Assembly: GCF_013170805.1 (NCBI RefSeq)
Contig: NZ_CP051293.1
Location: 5,400,001-5,464,000, forward strand
Origin: Mesorhizobium sp. NZP2077
GTDB lineage: Bacteria > Pseudomonadota > Alphaproteobacteria > Rhizobiales > Rhizobiaceae
Direction of reading: 5' to 3'
DNA: 64,000 nt
In this document: positions 19,534 to 28,246 of the stretch, one piece after another
Numbering within the stretch: position 1 is the stretch's first letter
How the letters are laid out: each line of letters begins with the position of its first letter
Made by a program: the position numbers and the translations under genes
Notes under the pieces: model-generated
What the model saw: the letters and a program-made list of their open reading frames with translations, nothing else
Told to the model about the DNA's origin: nothing
Database searches by the model: none

Positions 19534-22002
19534 TCAGGCTGGCACGTTCCAGATTTCTTTCGCGTATTGGCGGATCGTGCGATCGGACGAGAACCAGCCG
19601 ACACGCGCGACATTGCGGATTGCCCTGGCATACCAGTCCGGGCTGTTGCGCCAGACGGCGTCGACATCACGCTGGGCGGCGGCGTAGGCGTCGAAATCGG
19701 CGGCGACCATGAACCAGTCGGTGTTGTAGAGGCCGTTGATGAGGTCGCGGTAGCGATCAGGATCGTCGGGCGAGAAGACACCCGATGAAACGGCCGCGAC
19801 CGCCTGCGCCAGTTCGGGGGAGCCCTCGATCACGGCGCGCGGGTTGCAGCCATTGTTGCGCCGCTCGGCGACCTCGGCCGTGGTCAGGCCGAAGATGAAG
19901 ATGTTGTCGTCGCCGACGCACTCCTTGATCTCGACATTGGCGCCGTCGAGCGTGCCGATGGTCAGCGCGCCGTTGAGCGCGAACTTCATGTTGCCGGTGC
20001 CCGACGCTTCCATGCCCGCTGTGGAAATCTGCTCGGACAGGTCGGCGGCCGGCATCATGATTTCGGCCAGGCTGACATTGTAGTTCGGCACGAACACCAC
20101 CTTCAGCAAACCGCGAACGGCCGGATCGCGGTTGATGACCCTGGCGACGTCGTTGGCAAGTTTGATGATCAGCTTGGCGTTGTGGTAGCTGGGCGCCGCC
20201 TTGCCGCCGAAGAATTTCACGCGAGGCATCCAGTCGCGCTCGGGATGCGAGCGGATCTGGTCGTAAAGGGCGATCGCTTCGAGGATGTTGAGAAGCTGGC
20301 GCTTGTATTCGTGGATGCGCTTGACCTGGATGTCGAACAGCGCCGACGGATCGACCTTGATGCCGAGCCGGTCGGCGACGAGATTGGCCAGCCGCGCCTT
20401 GTTCTGCCGCTTGACGCCCGCGAACTTCTCCCGGAACGCGCTATCATCGGCAAAGCCGTCGAGCCCTTTGATGGCGTCGATGTCGTCCAGAAAACGGTCG
20501 CCGATCGCCTCGCGGGCAAGCGAGGTCAGCCCGGGATTGCACTGGATCAGCCAGCGCCGCGGCGTGATGCCGTTGGTCTTGTTGTTGATGCGATCGGGAT
20601 AGAGCTTGTGCAGGTCGGCGAACACCGTCTCCTTCATCAGCTCGGTATGCAGCGCCGAGACGCCGTTGATCGAATGCGAGCCGACAAAGGCCAGGTTACC
20701 CATGCGCACGCGGCGGTCGCCATTCTCCTGGATCAGCGAGATGCGGCTGATCTGCTCATCCGAGAACAGGTTGGTGGCGCGCGCCTCCAAGAGCACCTGC
20801 GCGTTGATGGCGTAGACGATCTGCATATGGCGCGGCAGAAGCCGCTCGAACAGCGGCACCGGCCAGCTTTCCAGCGCCTCGGGAAGAAGCGTGTGGTTGG
20901 TGTAGCCGAAGGTGCGTTTGGTGACATCCCAGGCAAGGTCGAAGTCCATGCCGTGGACATCCATCAAGAGCCGCATCAGCTCCGGCACCGCGATCGCCGG
21001 ATGGGTGTCGTTCAAATGGATCGCCGCCTTGTCAGGCAGCGACTTCAGGTCACCATATTGGCTGAGATGCCGCTGCAGGATGTCCTGCAGCGAGGCGGTG
21101 GAGAAGAAATATTCCTGCCGCAGCCTGAGCTCCTGCCCCGCCACGTGGGAATCGGCGGGATAGAGTACACGCGACAGTGCGTCGGCCTTGTTGCTTTCGG
21201 CCAGCGCGCCGATGTGGTCGCCGGCGTTGAACTTGTCGAGCAGGATCGGATCGACCGGCATACCCGACCACAGCCGCAGCGTGTTGACGCGGTTTGCCCG
21301 CCAGCCGACGACCGGCGTGTCGTAAGCGACAGCCAGGACATGCTCGATCGGCTTCCAGACATGGCGCTCGAGCCGGCCATCCTTCGAGGTGATGGACTCC
21401 ACCGAACCGCCAAAGCCGACTTCGAAGGAGCGTTCGCGCCGTTCGAATTCCCAGGGGTTGCCGTGATCGAGCCAGGTCTCGGGCAGTTCGACCTGCCAGC
21501 CTCCTTGAATCTCCTGGCGGAACATGCCGTTGGCGTAGCGGATGCCGTAGCCGTGCGCAGGAATGTCGACGGTCGCCATGCTTTCCATGAAGCAGGCGGC
21601 GAGCCGGCCAAGACCGCCATTGCCGAGCGCGGCATCGGGTTCGAGCGCCGCGATGAGATCGAGGTCGACGCCGAGCGAAGACAGCGCCTCGCGCATATTG
21701 TCCATCAGGCCGAGATTGGAAAAGGCGTCGCGCATCAGGCGGCCGATGAGGAACTCCAGCGACAGATAGTAGACGCGCTTTTCCTGCTGGTCGTAGGCCT
21801 CTTTCGTCGCCTGCATCCAGCGATCGACGATGCGGTCGCGCACGACCTTGATCGAGGCGGTCAGCCAATCGTACTGGGTTGCGACGGTGGTGTCCTTGCC
21901 GACCCTGTATTTGAGGGCCATCAGAACTTCTCTTGCGAGCGTCTTCGGATCGGGGTTTTCGAGCAGTGGTGGAAGGGTTTCGGATGTCATCGCGCGCGTC
22001 AT
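19534..22002 (-). CDS. glgP: Glycogen phosphorylase
   Basis: Degrades glycogen to glucose-1-phosphate (GT35, pyridoxal-phosphate-dependent). It has 822 residues from the preferred ATG at 22002, which has a GAGAGG ribosome site; the open frame extends to 22107 without family resemblance. The PLP lysine is in the C-terminal motif EASGTGNMKFALNG, and the substrate-loop motifs NHTLLPEALE and PDRINNKTNGITPRRW are present. It is the first gene of the glg operon, with its promoter expected in the 132 bases between it and frcA. First position puts breakdown and synthesis under common control. Confidence 0.95.
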   Translation of the reverse strand: MTRAMTSETLPPLLENPDPKTLAREVLMALKYRVGKDTTVATQYDWLTASIKVVRDRIVDRWMQATKEAYDQQEKRVYYLSLEFLIGRLMRDAFSNLGLMDNMREALSSLGVDLDLIAALEPDAALGNGGLGRLAACFMESMATVDIPAHGYGIRYANGMFRQEIQGGWQVELPETWLDHGNPWEFERRERSFEVGFGGSVESITSKDGRLERHVWKPIEHVLAVAYDTPVVGWRANRVNTLRLWSGMPVDPILLDKFNAGDHIGALAESNKADALSRVLYPADSHVAGQELRLRQEYFFSTASLQDILQRHLSQYGDLKSLPDKAAIHLNDTHPAIAVPELMRLLMDVHGMDFDLAWDVTKRTFGYTNHTLLPEALESWPVPLFERLLPRHMQIVYAINAQVLLEARATNLFSDEQISRISLIQENGDRRVRMGNLAFVGSHSINGVSALHTELMKETVFADLHKLYPDRINNKTNGITPRRWLIQCNPGLTSLAREAIGDRFLDDIDAIKGLDGFADDSAFREKFAGVKRQNKARLANLVADRLGIKVDPSALFDIQVKRIHEYKRQLLNILEAIALYDQIRSHPERDWMPRVKFFGGKAAPSYHNAKLIIKLANDVARVINRDPAVRGLLKVVFVPNYNVSLAEIMMPAADLSEQISTAGMEASGTGNMKFALNGALTIGTLDGANVEIKECVGDDNIFIFGLTTAEVAERRNNGCNPRAVIEGSPELAQAVAAVSSGVFSPDDPDRYRDLINGLYNTDWFMVAADFDAYAAAQRDVDAVWRNSPDWYARAIRNVARVGWFSSDRTIRQYAKEIWNVPA

Positions 22003-22134
22003 GCTGCCTCTCGTGCGGTTGCCCCGATCATACCGGCTTTCGCCAATCCTCCCAGTCCATGCTAGCGCATCTTTCAAGATGTTCAATCGATTTAGCCGAT
22101 TGCGCAACCAAGAGCGCCTGCGGCAACTTGGCAG

Positions 22135-22917
22135 TCAGGCTGCCAGCGCTGCCTCCGGTGGCGTCTTTGCTCCGGTCATGAAGGCGACGGCGTCGGACAT
22201 CGTATATTGCTTGGGATCGATGACGCAGAGACGACGGCCTAGGCGGTGGATGTGGATACGGTCGGCCACTTCGAAGACATGCGGCATGTTGTGCGAGATC
22301 AGCACGATCGGCAGGCCGCGCTTCTTGACGTCGAGGATCAGTTCGAGCACACGGCGGCTTTCCTTGACGCCAAGCGCGGCCGTCGGTTCGTCCATGATCA
22401 CCACGCGGCTGCCAAAGGCAGCGGCGCGCGCCACCGCCACGCCCTGGCGCTGGCCGCCGGAAAGCGTTTCCACCGCCTGGCTGATGTTCTGGATGGTCAT
22501 CAGGCCGAGTTCGGTGAGCTTGTCGCGGGCACGCTTTTCCATCGCCGGGCGGTCGAGCATGCGCAGCCACTGGCCGAGGAAGCCGGGTTTGCGGATTTCA
22601 CGGCCGAGGAACATGTTGTCGGCGATCGACAGGGCCGGCGAGAGCGCCAGATTCTGGTAGACCGTCTCGATGCCGGCTTCGCGGGCTTCCATCGGCGACT
22701 TGAAGGCGACGGGTTTGCCTTCGAGCCGGATTTCGCCTTCGTCCGGTGCGGCCGCGCCGGAAATCGCCTTGATAAGCGATGACTTGCCGGCGCCGTTGTC
22801 GCCGATGACGGCGAGGATTTCGCCGGGATAAAGGTCGAAGTCGGCATTGTCCAGGGCGGTGACGCGGCCATAGCGCTTGACCAGCCCGCGCGCGGTAAGG
22901 ATGGGTTCCTGGGTCAT
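22135..22917 (-). CDS. frcA: Sugar ABC transporter ATP-binding protein, FrcA type
   Basis: ATPase subunit of a fructose-type importer. It has 260 residues from ATG 22917, which lies three bases after the frcC stop; the longer frame to 22998 overlaps frcC and lacks family similarity. Walker A is GDNGAGKS (39-46), signature LSGGQRQG near 145, and Walker B VVIMDEP. A single ATPase domain of this length is the FrcA kind, unlike the double-domain RbsA/MglA ATPases. It is the last gene of the frcBCA operon. Confidence 0.85.
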   Translation of the reverse strand: MTQEPILTARGLVKRYGRVTALDNADFDLYPGEILAVIGDNGAGKSSLIKAISGAAAPDEGEIRLEGKPVAFKSPMEAREAGIETVYQNLALSPALSIADNMFLGREIRKPGFLGQWLRMLDRPAMEKRARDKLTELGLMTIQNISQAVETLSGGQRQGVAVARAAAFGSRVVIMDEPTAALGVKESRRVLELILDVKKRGLPIVLISHNMPHVFEVADRIHIHRLGRRLCVIDPKQYTMSDAVAFMTGAKTPPEAALAA

Positions 22918-22919
22918 GA

Positions 22920-23981
22920 TTATGCCGAAACCTTTCTGATCCATTGGTCGATCGCCACGGCGCCGATGATCAGCACACCGGTGAGCAGCACTTTCCACTG
23001 CGGATCGGCGCCCAGCATGTTGAGACCCATGGAGACGACGCCGACGATCATCGCGCCAAACAGCGTGCCCAGGATCGAGCCGCGCCCGCCGAAGAGGGAT
23101 ATACCACCGATCACCGTCGCGGTGATGGCCTGCAGATTGTAGTCCGTGACGGCGGCCGAAGGCGAGATCGAGCCGTTGCGGCCGATAGAGACCCAGGCAG
23201 CGAAAGCGGCGATCAACCCGGCAAGAGTGTAGACCGTCATCAGCACCTTCTTGGTCTGGATGCCCGACAGCTTCGCCGCTTCCTGATCATCGCCAACAGC
23301 GTAGACATGGCGGCCCCATGCTGTGTGATTGAGCACGTACCAGAGGATCATCACGAGCACGACCGTGGCAATGACGCCGAGCGTCAGCACCGCCGTACCC
23401 AGCTTGAAGCTCAGCGCAAACAGATGCAGCAGCGGCGCCTGATTGTCGACATCGGTGTCGCGGATCGTCTCATTGGCCGAATAGATGAAATTCGTGGCCA
23501 TGACGATGTTCCAGGTGCCAAGCGTCACGATGAAGGGCGGCAGCTTCATGTAGGCGACTAGCAGCCCGTTGAGCAGCCCGCAGGCCGCGCCGGCGGCGAG
23601 CCCGATCGTCACGGCGAGAATGGCCGGCATGCCGTAGCTGACCGCGCAATTGCCCATGATCACGGCGGAAATCACCATGATGACGCCAATCGACAGGTCG
23701 ATACCGGCGGTCAGGATGACCAGCGTCTGCGCGGCACCCAGAATGCCGACGATGGCGATCTGCTGCAGGATCAGCGTCAGCGTATAGGACGAAAAGAAAC
23801 GTCCGCCGATGGCGATACCGAAGATGATGATCGACAGGACCAACACGATCAGCGGCACAGCGGCCGGTGTCGAATGCAGGAAATGCTGGATGCGCTTGAC
23901 GGCCGATTTGTGCTCGTCAAAGGCGGCGACGCTGGTGTCGCTGCCCGAGAGAACCTTCTCGAATTCCTGAGCTTGAGCCAT
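22920..23981 (-). CDS. frcC: Sugar ABC transporter permease, FrcC type
   Basis: Membrane channel of the fructose-type importer, 353 residues from ATG 23981. About eight to ten hydrophobic segments are visible, and the RbsC-family signatures TAGIDLSIGVIMVIS and GGISLFGGRGSILGTLFGA are present. The extended frame to 24026 adds residues without family pattern. It lies between frcB, from which it is separated by 163 bases with a strong stem-loop, and frcA, to which it is tightly linked. The single permease gene implies a homodimeric channel. Confidence 0.87.
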   Translation of the reverse strand: MAQAQEFEKVLSGSDTSVAAFDEHKSAVKRIQHFLHSTPAAVPLIVLVLSIIIFGIAIGGRFFSSYTLTLILQQIAIVGILGAAQTLVILTAGIDLSIGVIMVISAVIMGNCAVSYGMPAILAVTIGLAAGAACGLLNGLLVAYMKLPPFIVTLGTWNIVMATNFIYSANETIRDTDVDNQAPLLHLFALSFKLGTAVLTLGVIATVVLVMILWYVLNHTAWGRHVYAVGDDQEAAKLSGIQTKKVLMTVYTLAGLIAAFAAWVSIGRNGSISPSAAVTDYNLQAITATVIGGISLFGGRGSILGTLFGAMIVGVVSMGLNMLGADPQWKVLLTGVLIIGAVAIDQWIRKVSA

Positions 23982-24079
23982 GTTTCCTCCCCGTGAGGGG
24001 TCAGCCAAACGCTGACGCCCGTCCACGCTTTTCCGGTCTATCGCCGGGATTGTTCGCGGTCACGCGATCCATCGTCCAC

Positions 24080-24118
24080 CCGAAGCGGCCGGGGATCAAG
24101 TCCCCCCGGCCGCTTCGG
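24080..24118 (-). promoter_or_regulatory. Strong stem-loop between frcB and frcC
   Basis: A perfect 15-base-pair stem: CCGAAGCGGCCGGGG (24080-24094) pairs with CCCCGGCCGCTTCGG (24104-24118) around a nine-base loop. It lies in the gap between frcB and frcC. On the minus strand no T-run follows the stem, so it should act less as a full terminator than as a 3' barrier that protects frcB mRNA or attenuates frcCA. On the plus strand a T-rich TTGTTTTGTT follows it, but no plus-strand gene ends here. Confidence 0.7.
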
Positions 24119-24144
24119 TTGTTTTGTTGCCAGTCAGACCGGCA

Positions 24145-25179
24145 TCAGCCCCAGCACTTGGCGAGGCCTTCCTTGGTGTCGATGGACTTCACGCCAGTGG
24201 CCGGCTTGTCCGTCACCAGGTTGACGCCGGTGTCGAAGAAGTTCTTGCCTTCGGTCGGCTTCGGCTTGGTTCCGTCCTTGGCGAAGGCGGCGATCGCCTC
24301 GATGCCGAGCGCAGCCATCTGCAGCGGATACTGCTGCGATGTCGCGCCGATGACGCCTTCTGTAACCGACTTCACGCCGGGGCAGCCACCGTCGACCGAG
24401 ACGATCAGCACCTGCTTTTCAAGGCCGACGGCCTTGAGCGCCTGGTAAGCACCGACAGCGGCCGGCTCGTTGATGGTGTGGATGACGGTGATGCCGGAGT
24501 CTTTCTGAAGCAGGTTCTCCATCGCCTTGCGGCCGCCTTCCTCATTGCCGTTGGTGACGTCGTGGCCGACGATGCGCGGATCGGTTTCGTCGCCGATCTT
24601 GTTGGGGTCCTTCACGTCGATGCCGTAGCCCATCATGAAGCCCTGGTCGCGCAGCACGTCCACGGTCGGCTGCGAAGGCGTCAGGTCGAGGAAGCCGATC
24701 TTGGCGTCCTTGGCCTTGTCGCCGAGCGTCGCCGCGGCCCAGGCGCCGATCAGCTTGCCGGCCTCGAGATTGTCGGTAGCGAAGGTCGCATCGGCCGCGT
24801 CGATCGGGTCGAGCGGCGTGTCGAGCGCGATCACCAGCAGGCCGGCGTCACGCGCCTTCTTCACGGTCGGCACGATGCCCTTGGTGTCGGATGCGGTGAT
24901 CAGGATGCCCTTGGCGCCGTCGGCAATGCAGCTTTCGATCGCCGCGACCTGGCTCTCGCTGTCGCCGTCGATTTTGCCGGCGTAGGTCTTGAGGTCGACG
25001 CCGAGTTCCTTGGCCTTTGCGGTCGCGCCTTCCTTCATCTTGACGAAGAAGGGGTTGGTGTCGGTCTTGGTGATCAGGCAAGCGCCGACACCAGCCGCGG
25101 ATGCGGACGACGCAAACGCCATCAGGCCCAGGGCCGCCGCCGCAAACACGGTGGACTTCAACAGTTTTGTATTGGTCAC
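24145..25179 (-). CDS. frcB: Periplasmic fructose-type sugar-binding protein FrcB
   Basis: Binds sugar in the periplasm for FrcCA. It has 344 residues from the GTG at 25179, which directly follows a GGGAGG ribosome site; in-frame ATGs upstream lack one. The signal peptide ends around SSASAAG. The mature part ([19 protein letters not shown], then [12 protein letters not shown] near 250) closely matches the Sinorhizobium FrcB sequence as I remember it. In that system the importer takes fructose, with ribose and mannose as weaker ligands. The divergent ROK regulator and PfkB kinase support the assignment. Confidence 0.88.
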   Translation of the reverse strand: MTNTKLLKSTVFAAAALGLMAFASSASAAGVGACLITKTDTNPFFVKMKEGATAKAKELGVDLKTYAGKIDGDSESQVAAIESCIADGAKGILITASDTKGIVPTVKKARDAGLLVIALDTPLDPIDAADATFATDNLEAGKLIGAWAAATLGDKAKDAKIGFLDLTPSQPTVDVLRDQGFMMGYGIDVKDPNKIGDETDPRIVGHDVTNGNEEGGRKAMENLLQKDSGITVIHTINEPAAVGAYQALKAVGLEKQVLIVSVDGGCPGVKSVTEGVIGATSQQYPLQMAALGIEAIAAFAKDGTKPKPTEGKNFFDTGVNLVTDKPATGVKSIDTKEGLAKCWG

Positions 25180-25297
25180 GATTTTTCCTCCCAGTGGAAC
25201 CAATTCCGGATGCCGGCCAACCGACATCCACAGCGCATCCAACGAATTTCTCCCAGCGTGGACGCGGCTCCAACAGACACCAGACCGAGGCCTCTGT

Positions 25298-25327
25298 CAA
25301 TAATTAAATCACTCTTATTTATTATTG
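25298..25327. promoter_or_regulatory. Candidate operator in the frcB/frcR divergent promoter region
   Basis: CAATAATTAAAT (25298-25309) and ATTTATTATTG (25317-25327) form an AT-rich inverted repeat with one indel and a seven-base spacer. It sits in the 212 bases between frcB and the ROK regulator. AT-rich palindromes of this kind are typical ROK repressor sites. A minus-strand TTGACA (25300-25295) that could serve as the frcB -35 element touches the repeat. A matching -10 is not obvious. Confidence 0.45.
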
Positions 25328-25391
25328 GCAGCCTTGCTTCGTTCACTCATTCTGGCCCAAAAGCATCGAGAAGAACGACGGGAGGAACAGG

Positions 25392-26618
25392 GTGGAGACC
25401 GCCATTGCGAGGCACGGTTCGCCCGAAGCGAATGACAGCCTGATTCACCGCGGCACCAACCAGAGCGGCATGCGCGACCACAACGAGCGGTTGGTGCTCT
25501 CGCTGGTGCGCCAGCATGGCAGCCTGGCGAAATCCGATATCGCCCGCATGACCGGACTTTCGGCGCAGACGGTTTCGGTCATCATGCGCGAACTGGAGGA
25601 AGAAGCGCTGCTCGTGCGCCAGGCGCCGCTGCGCGGCAAGATCGGCCAGCCCTCCATCCCGATGGCGCTCAACCCCGAGGGCGCCTTCTTCATCGGCCTC
25701 AAGATCGGCCGCCGCAGCGCCGAACTGGTGTTGATCGATTTTCTTGGGCATGTGCGCGCGATGCTGCAGCACTCCTATCGCTATCCGGCGCCGCGCGAGA
25801 CGGTGGAATTCGTCACATCAGGCATGAAGAAGATGCGCGGCGAACTGACACCGGCGCAGGACAAGCGCATTGCCGGGCTCGGCATCGCCATGCCGTTCGA
25901 ACTGTGGAACTGGGCCGACACCGCCGGCGCGCCGCGCGACGTCATGGACGAATGGCGCCACCGTGACATCAGGGCCGATATCCAGGCGCAATGTGAGTTT
26001 CCGGTCTATCTGCAAAATGACGCCACCTCGGCCTGCGGCGCCGAACTCGTCTTCGGCCAGGCCGGCGGCGCGCGCGACTTCGTCTATTTCTATATCGGCG
26101 CCTTCGCCGGCGGCGGCATCGTGCTCAACGGCCGGCTGTTCGGCGGCCCAACCGGCAATGCCGGCGCGCTCGGCTCGATGCCAGTGCCCGGACCGGATGG
26201 CAAGCCAACCCAGTTGATCGACGTGGCATCGATCGCCATGCTGGAAAAGGCGCTCAATGCCCGCGGCGTCGAGGCCTCGCATCTGTGGACCTCGCCCGAG
26301 GACTGGGGCGAGATCGGTTCCGAACTCGACGACTGGATCGCCAGCGCCTCGCGGGCGCTTGCCTATGCCATCGTCGCGGCGTCCGCGGTCATCGATTTCG
26401 AGGCGGCGGTGATCGACGGCTGGATGCCGAAGGCGGTGCGCCGCCGGCTGGTCGATGCCATTATCGCCGCCATCGCGACAATCGACGGCGAAGGCCTGAA
26501 ACTTCCCGCCGTTCGCGAGGGAACTGTCGGCATCCATGCCCGGGCGCTCGGGGGCGCCAGCCTGCCGCTTTCCGAACGCTTCCTCATTGGTTCGACGACG
26601 ATTTCCAGGAGCGCCTGA
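25392..26618 (+). CDS. frcR: ROK-family transcriptional regulator, probable repressor of the frc genes
   Basis: A 408-residue regulator with an N-terminal winged helix-turn-helix (about residues 28-80; HTH at HGSLAKSDIARMTGLSAQTV, 42-61). A ROK sugar-binding/kinase-like domain follows (GLGIAMPFE, LQNDATSACGAELVFG, FYIGAFAGGGIVLNG). The GTG start follows GGGAGGAAC. I do not see the usual CXCGXXGC zinc motif in the expected region, where the sequence reads GNAGALGSMPVPG, so sugar phosphorylation is unlikely. It is divergent from frcB and heads an operon with a mutarotase and a kinase, the arrangement expected for a local sugar-responsive repressor. Confidence 0.85.
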   Translation: METAIARHGSPEANDSLIHRGTNQSGMRDHNERLVLSLVRQHGSLAKSDIARMTGLSAQTVSVIMRELEEEALLVRQAPLRGKIGQPSIPMALNPEGAFFIGLKIGRRSAELVLIDFLGHVRAMLQHSYRYPAPRETVEFVTSGMKKMRGELTPAQDKRIAGLGIAMPFELWNWADTAGAPRDVMDEWRHRDIRADIQAQCEFPVYLQNDATSACGAELVFGQAGGARDFVYFYIGAFAGGGIVLNGRLFGGPTGNAGALGSMPVPGPDGKPTQLIDVASIAMLEKALNARGVEASHLWTSPEDWGEIGSELDDWIASASRALAYAIVAASAVIDFEAAVIDGWMPKAVRRRLVDAIIAAIATIDGEGLKLPAVREGTVGIHARALGGASLPLSERFLIGSTTISRSA

Positions 26619-27065
26619 ATGCTGATCGGAATCCCCGCTTTGCTCGGGCCGGAGCTTCTGGCAACGCTGCGCGCCATGGGCCATGGCGACGAGATCGCCC
26701 TTGTCGACGGAAACTACCCGGCCGAGGAGCAGGCAAGGCGCCTGATCCGCGCCGACGGTCATCCGCTCATTCCGGTGCTCGACGCGATCCTGAGCATCCT
26801 GCCGGTCGACGACGCGGTGCCGGAAGCGCTGTTTCGCGCATCGGTGAAAGGCGATCCGTCGCTCGCCGATCCAGTCCACCATGAGATCGAGGCGATCTGC
26901 GCCAAACGCGCGCCGGGCCGCAAGGTGGTTGCACTGGCCGGCGCCGACTTCTATGCACGGGTCAAATCGGCGCATGCCATCGTCGCGACAAGCGAGCCGC
27001 GGCTTTACGCCAACATCATCATCCGCAAGGGCGTGATCTATCCGCCGGAGGCCAGGAAGCCATGA
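26619..27065 (+). CDS. RbsD/FucU-family sugar mutarotase
   Basis: A 148-residue protein with the RbsD/FucU pattern: MLIGIPALLGPELLATLRAMGHGDEIALVDGNYPA, carrying the conserved HGDE (His/Asp) and the C-terminal segment YANIIIRKGVI, where family members have an active-site Tyr. Members interconvert anomers or ring forms of ribose or fucose. Its start abuts the regulator stop and its stop overlaps the kinase start by 4 bases, so it works with both. The likely role is supplying the ring form that the kinase uses. Which sugar it acts on is not known from sequence. Confidence 0.85.
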   Translation: MLIGIPALLGPELLATLRAMGHGDEIALVDGNYPAEEQARRLIRADGHPLIPVLDAILSILPVDDAVPEALFRASVKGDPSLADPVHHEIEAICAKRAPGRKVVALAGADFYARVKSAHAIVATSEPRLYANIIIRKGVIYPPEARKP

Positions 27066-27985
27066 TCCTTTGCTGCGGCGAAGCCCTGATCGACATGCTG
27101 CCGCGCACCACGACGCTGGGTGAGCCGGCCTTTGCCCCCTATGTGGGCGGCGCGGTATTCAACACGGCCATCGCGCTTGGCCGGCTGGGCGCGCCGGCTG
27201 GTTTCTTTTCCGGCCTGTCGTCGGATCTTTTCGGCGGCCAGTTCAGGGATGCGCTGGGCGCGAGCAAGGTGAGTTCCACCTACGCCCACACTTCCTCGCG
27301 ACCTACGACACTGGCCTTTGTGAAGCTGACCAACGGCCAGGCGACCTACACATTCTACGACGAGAATACCGCCGGACGCCTGCTGGCCATCGATGACCTG
27401 CCGGCGCTGGGTAACGAGATCGAGGCCATGCTGTTCGGCGCCATCAGCCTGATCTCGGACCCTGCCGGCAGTGCTTATGAAGAGTTCATGCGGCGCGAGC
27501 ACGCAAGCCGCGTCATGATGCTCGATCCCAATATCCGGCCGAACTTCATCCCCGACAAGGCAAAGCACCTCAGACGCATCCGCGAGATGATGGCGATGGC
27601 CGACATCGTGAAGCTCTCGGACGAAGACCTCCATTGGTTCGGCGAAGCCGGCTCGCATGAAGATGTCATCCGCAACTGGCTCGACCGTGGCCCCAAGCTG
27701 ATCGTCGTGACCCATGGCAGCGAAGGCGCTGTCGGTTACACCAAAGACCATGCCGTCACCGTGATGCCGGAAAAAGTCGAGGTGGTCGACACGGTCGGCG
27801 CCGGCGACACCTTCAATGCCGGCATCCTTGCCTCCCTGCATGAACAGGGCCTGCTGACCAAGGCGGCAATCGCCGGCCTATCGAAAGAGGCCATCCACAA
27901 GGCGCTGGCGCTCGGTGCAAAGGCGGCGGCGGTGACCGTGTCACGCGCGGGCGCCAATCCGCCGTGGCGGCATGAAATCGCCTGA
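27062..27985 (+). CDS. frcK: PfkB-family fructokinase-like sugar kinase
   Basis: Phosphorylates an imported sugar, presumably fructose, with ATP. It has 307 residues. The PfkB signature 2 is DTVGAGDTFNAGIL near 241-254, with catalytic Asp in GAGD. The N-terminal ICCGEALIDMLPR and YVGGAVFNTAIALGRLG give the sugar-binding motif. It overlaps the mutarotase gene by 4 bases. In Sinorhizobium the kinase FrcK is encoded with frcBCA, whereas here it is on the divergent arm with the regulator. A 2-keto-3-deoxygluconate or other ketose kinase is the main alternative. Confidence 0.85.
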   Translation: MILCCGEALIDMLPRTTTLGEPAFAPYVGGAVFNTAIALGRLGAPAGFFSGLSSDLFGGQFRDALGASKVSSTYAHTSSRPTTLAFVKLTNGQATYTFYDENTAGRLLAIDDLPALGNEIEAMLFGAISLISDPAGSAYEEFMRREHASRVMMLDPNIRPNFIPDKAKHLRRIREMMAMADIVKLSDEDLHWFGEAGSHEDVIRNWLDRGPKLIVVTHGSEGAVGYTKDHAVTVMPEKVEVVDTVGAGDTFNAGILASLHEQGLLTKAAIAGLSKEAIHKALALGAKAAAVTVSRAGANPPWRHEIA

Positions 27986-28081
27986 ATAGCTCTCAACTTA
28001 CGTTGACCCAGCCGATCACTTTATGTTTCGCAGGGCTGATCCCAGGCGTTATATAGGCGCGATTGAGCCCGACGAATCCCG

Positions 28082-28116
28082 GATTTCCGGCATCTTGCGA
28101 AGATACGCCGGAAATC
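28082..28116. other. Two-part hairpin after the frcK gene
   Basis: GATTTCCGGC (28082-28091) pairs with GCCGGAAATC (28107-28116). Inside it, ATCTT (28092-28096) pairs with AAGAT (28100-28104) around GCG, leaving only a two-base AC bulge. The total is a 15-base-pair hairpin about 100 bases after frcK and 130 bases before the aminotransferase start. No T-run follows on either strand. It may be a weak terminator, a 5' leader structure or a single repeat copy. The rest of this 261-base gap shows nothing clear. Confidence 0.5.
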
Positions 28117-28246
28117 AGAGGTAACAGACTGCGATATCTCGGCAATTGGCGGCTCTGGCTGCCCGGCTTTCTCGGCAGGCGCAACTCTGATACCAGCGGG
28201 CCGTTATTTGGCTAAACCGCCTGGTTAGAACCGTTTTGAGGCCGAC

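Noticed and set aside
20182..22065. 627-codon open frame on the plus strand antisense to glgP
   Set aside because: It is the mirror frame of a high-GC gene with strong codon bias; composition is His/Asp/Arg-rich and no family pattern is visible.
22068..22081. Small palindrome CATCTT-TC-AAGATG upstream of glgP
   Set aside because: Only six base pairs with a two-base loop and no context; too likely by chance to call an operator.
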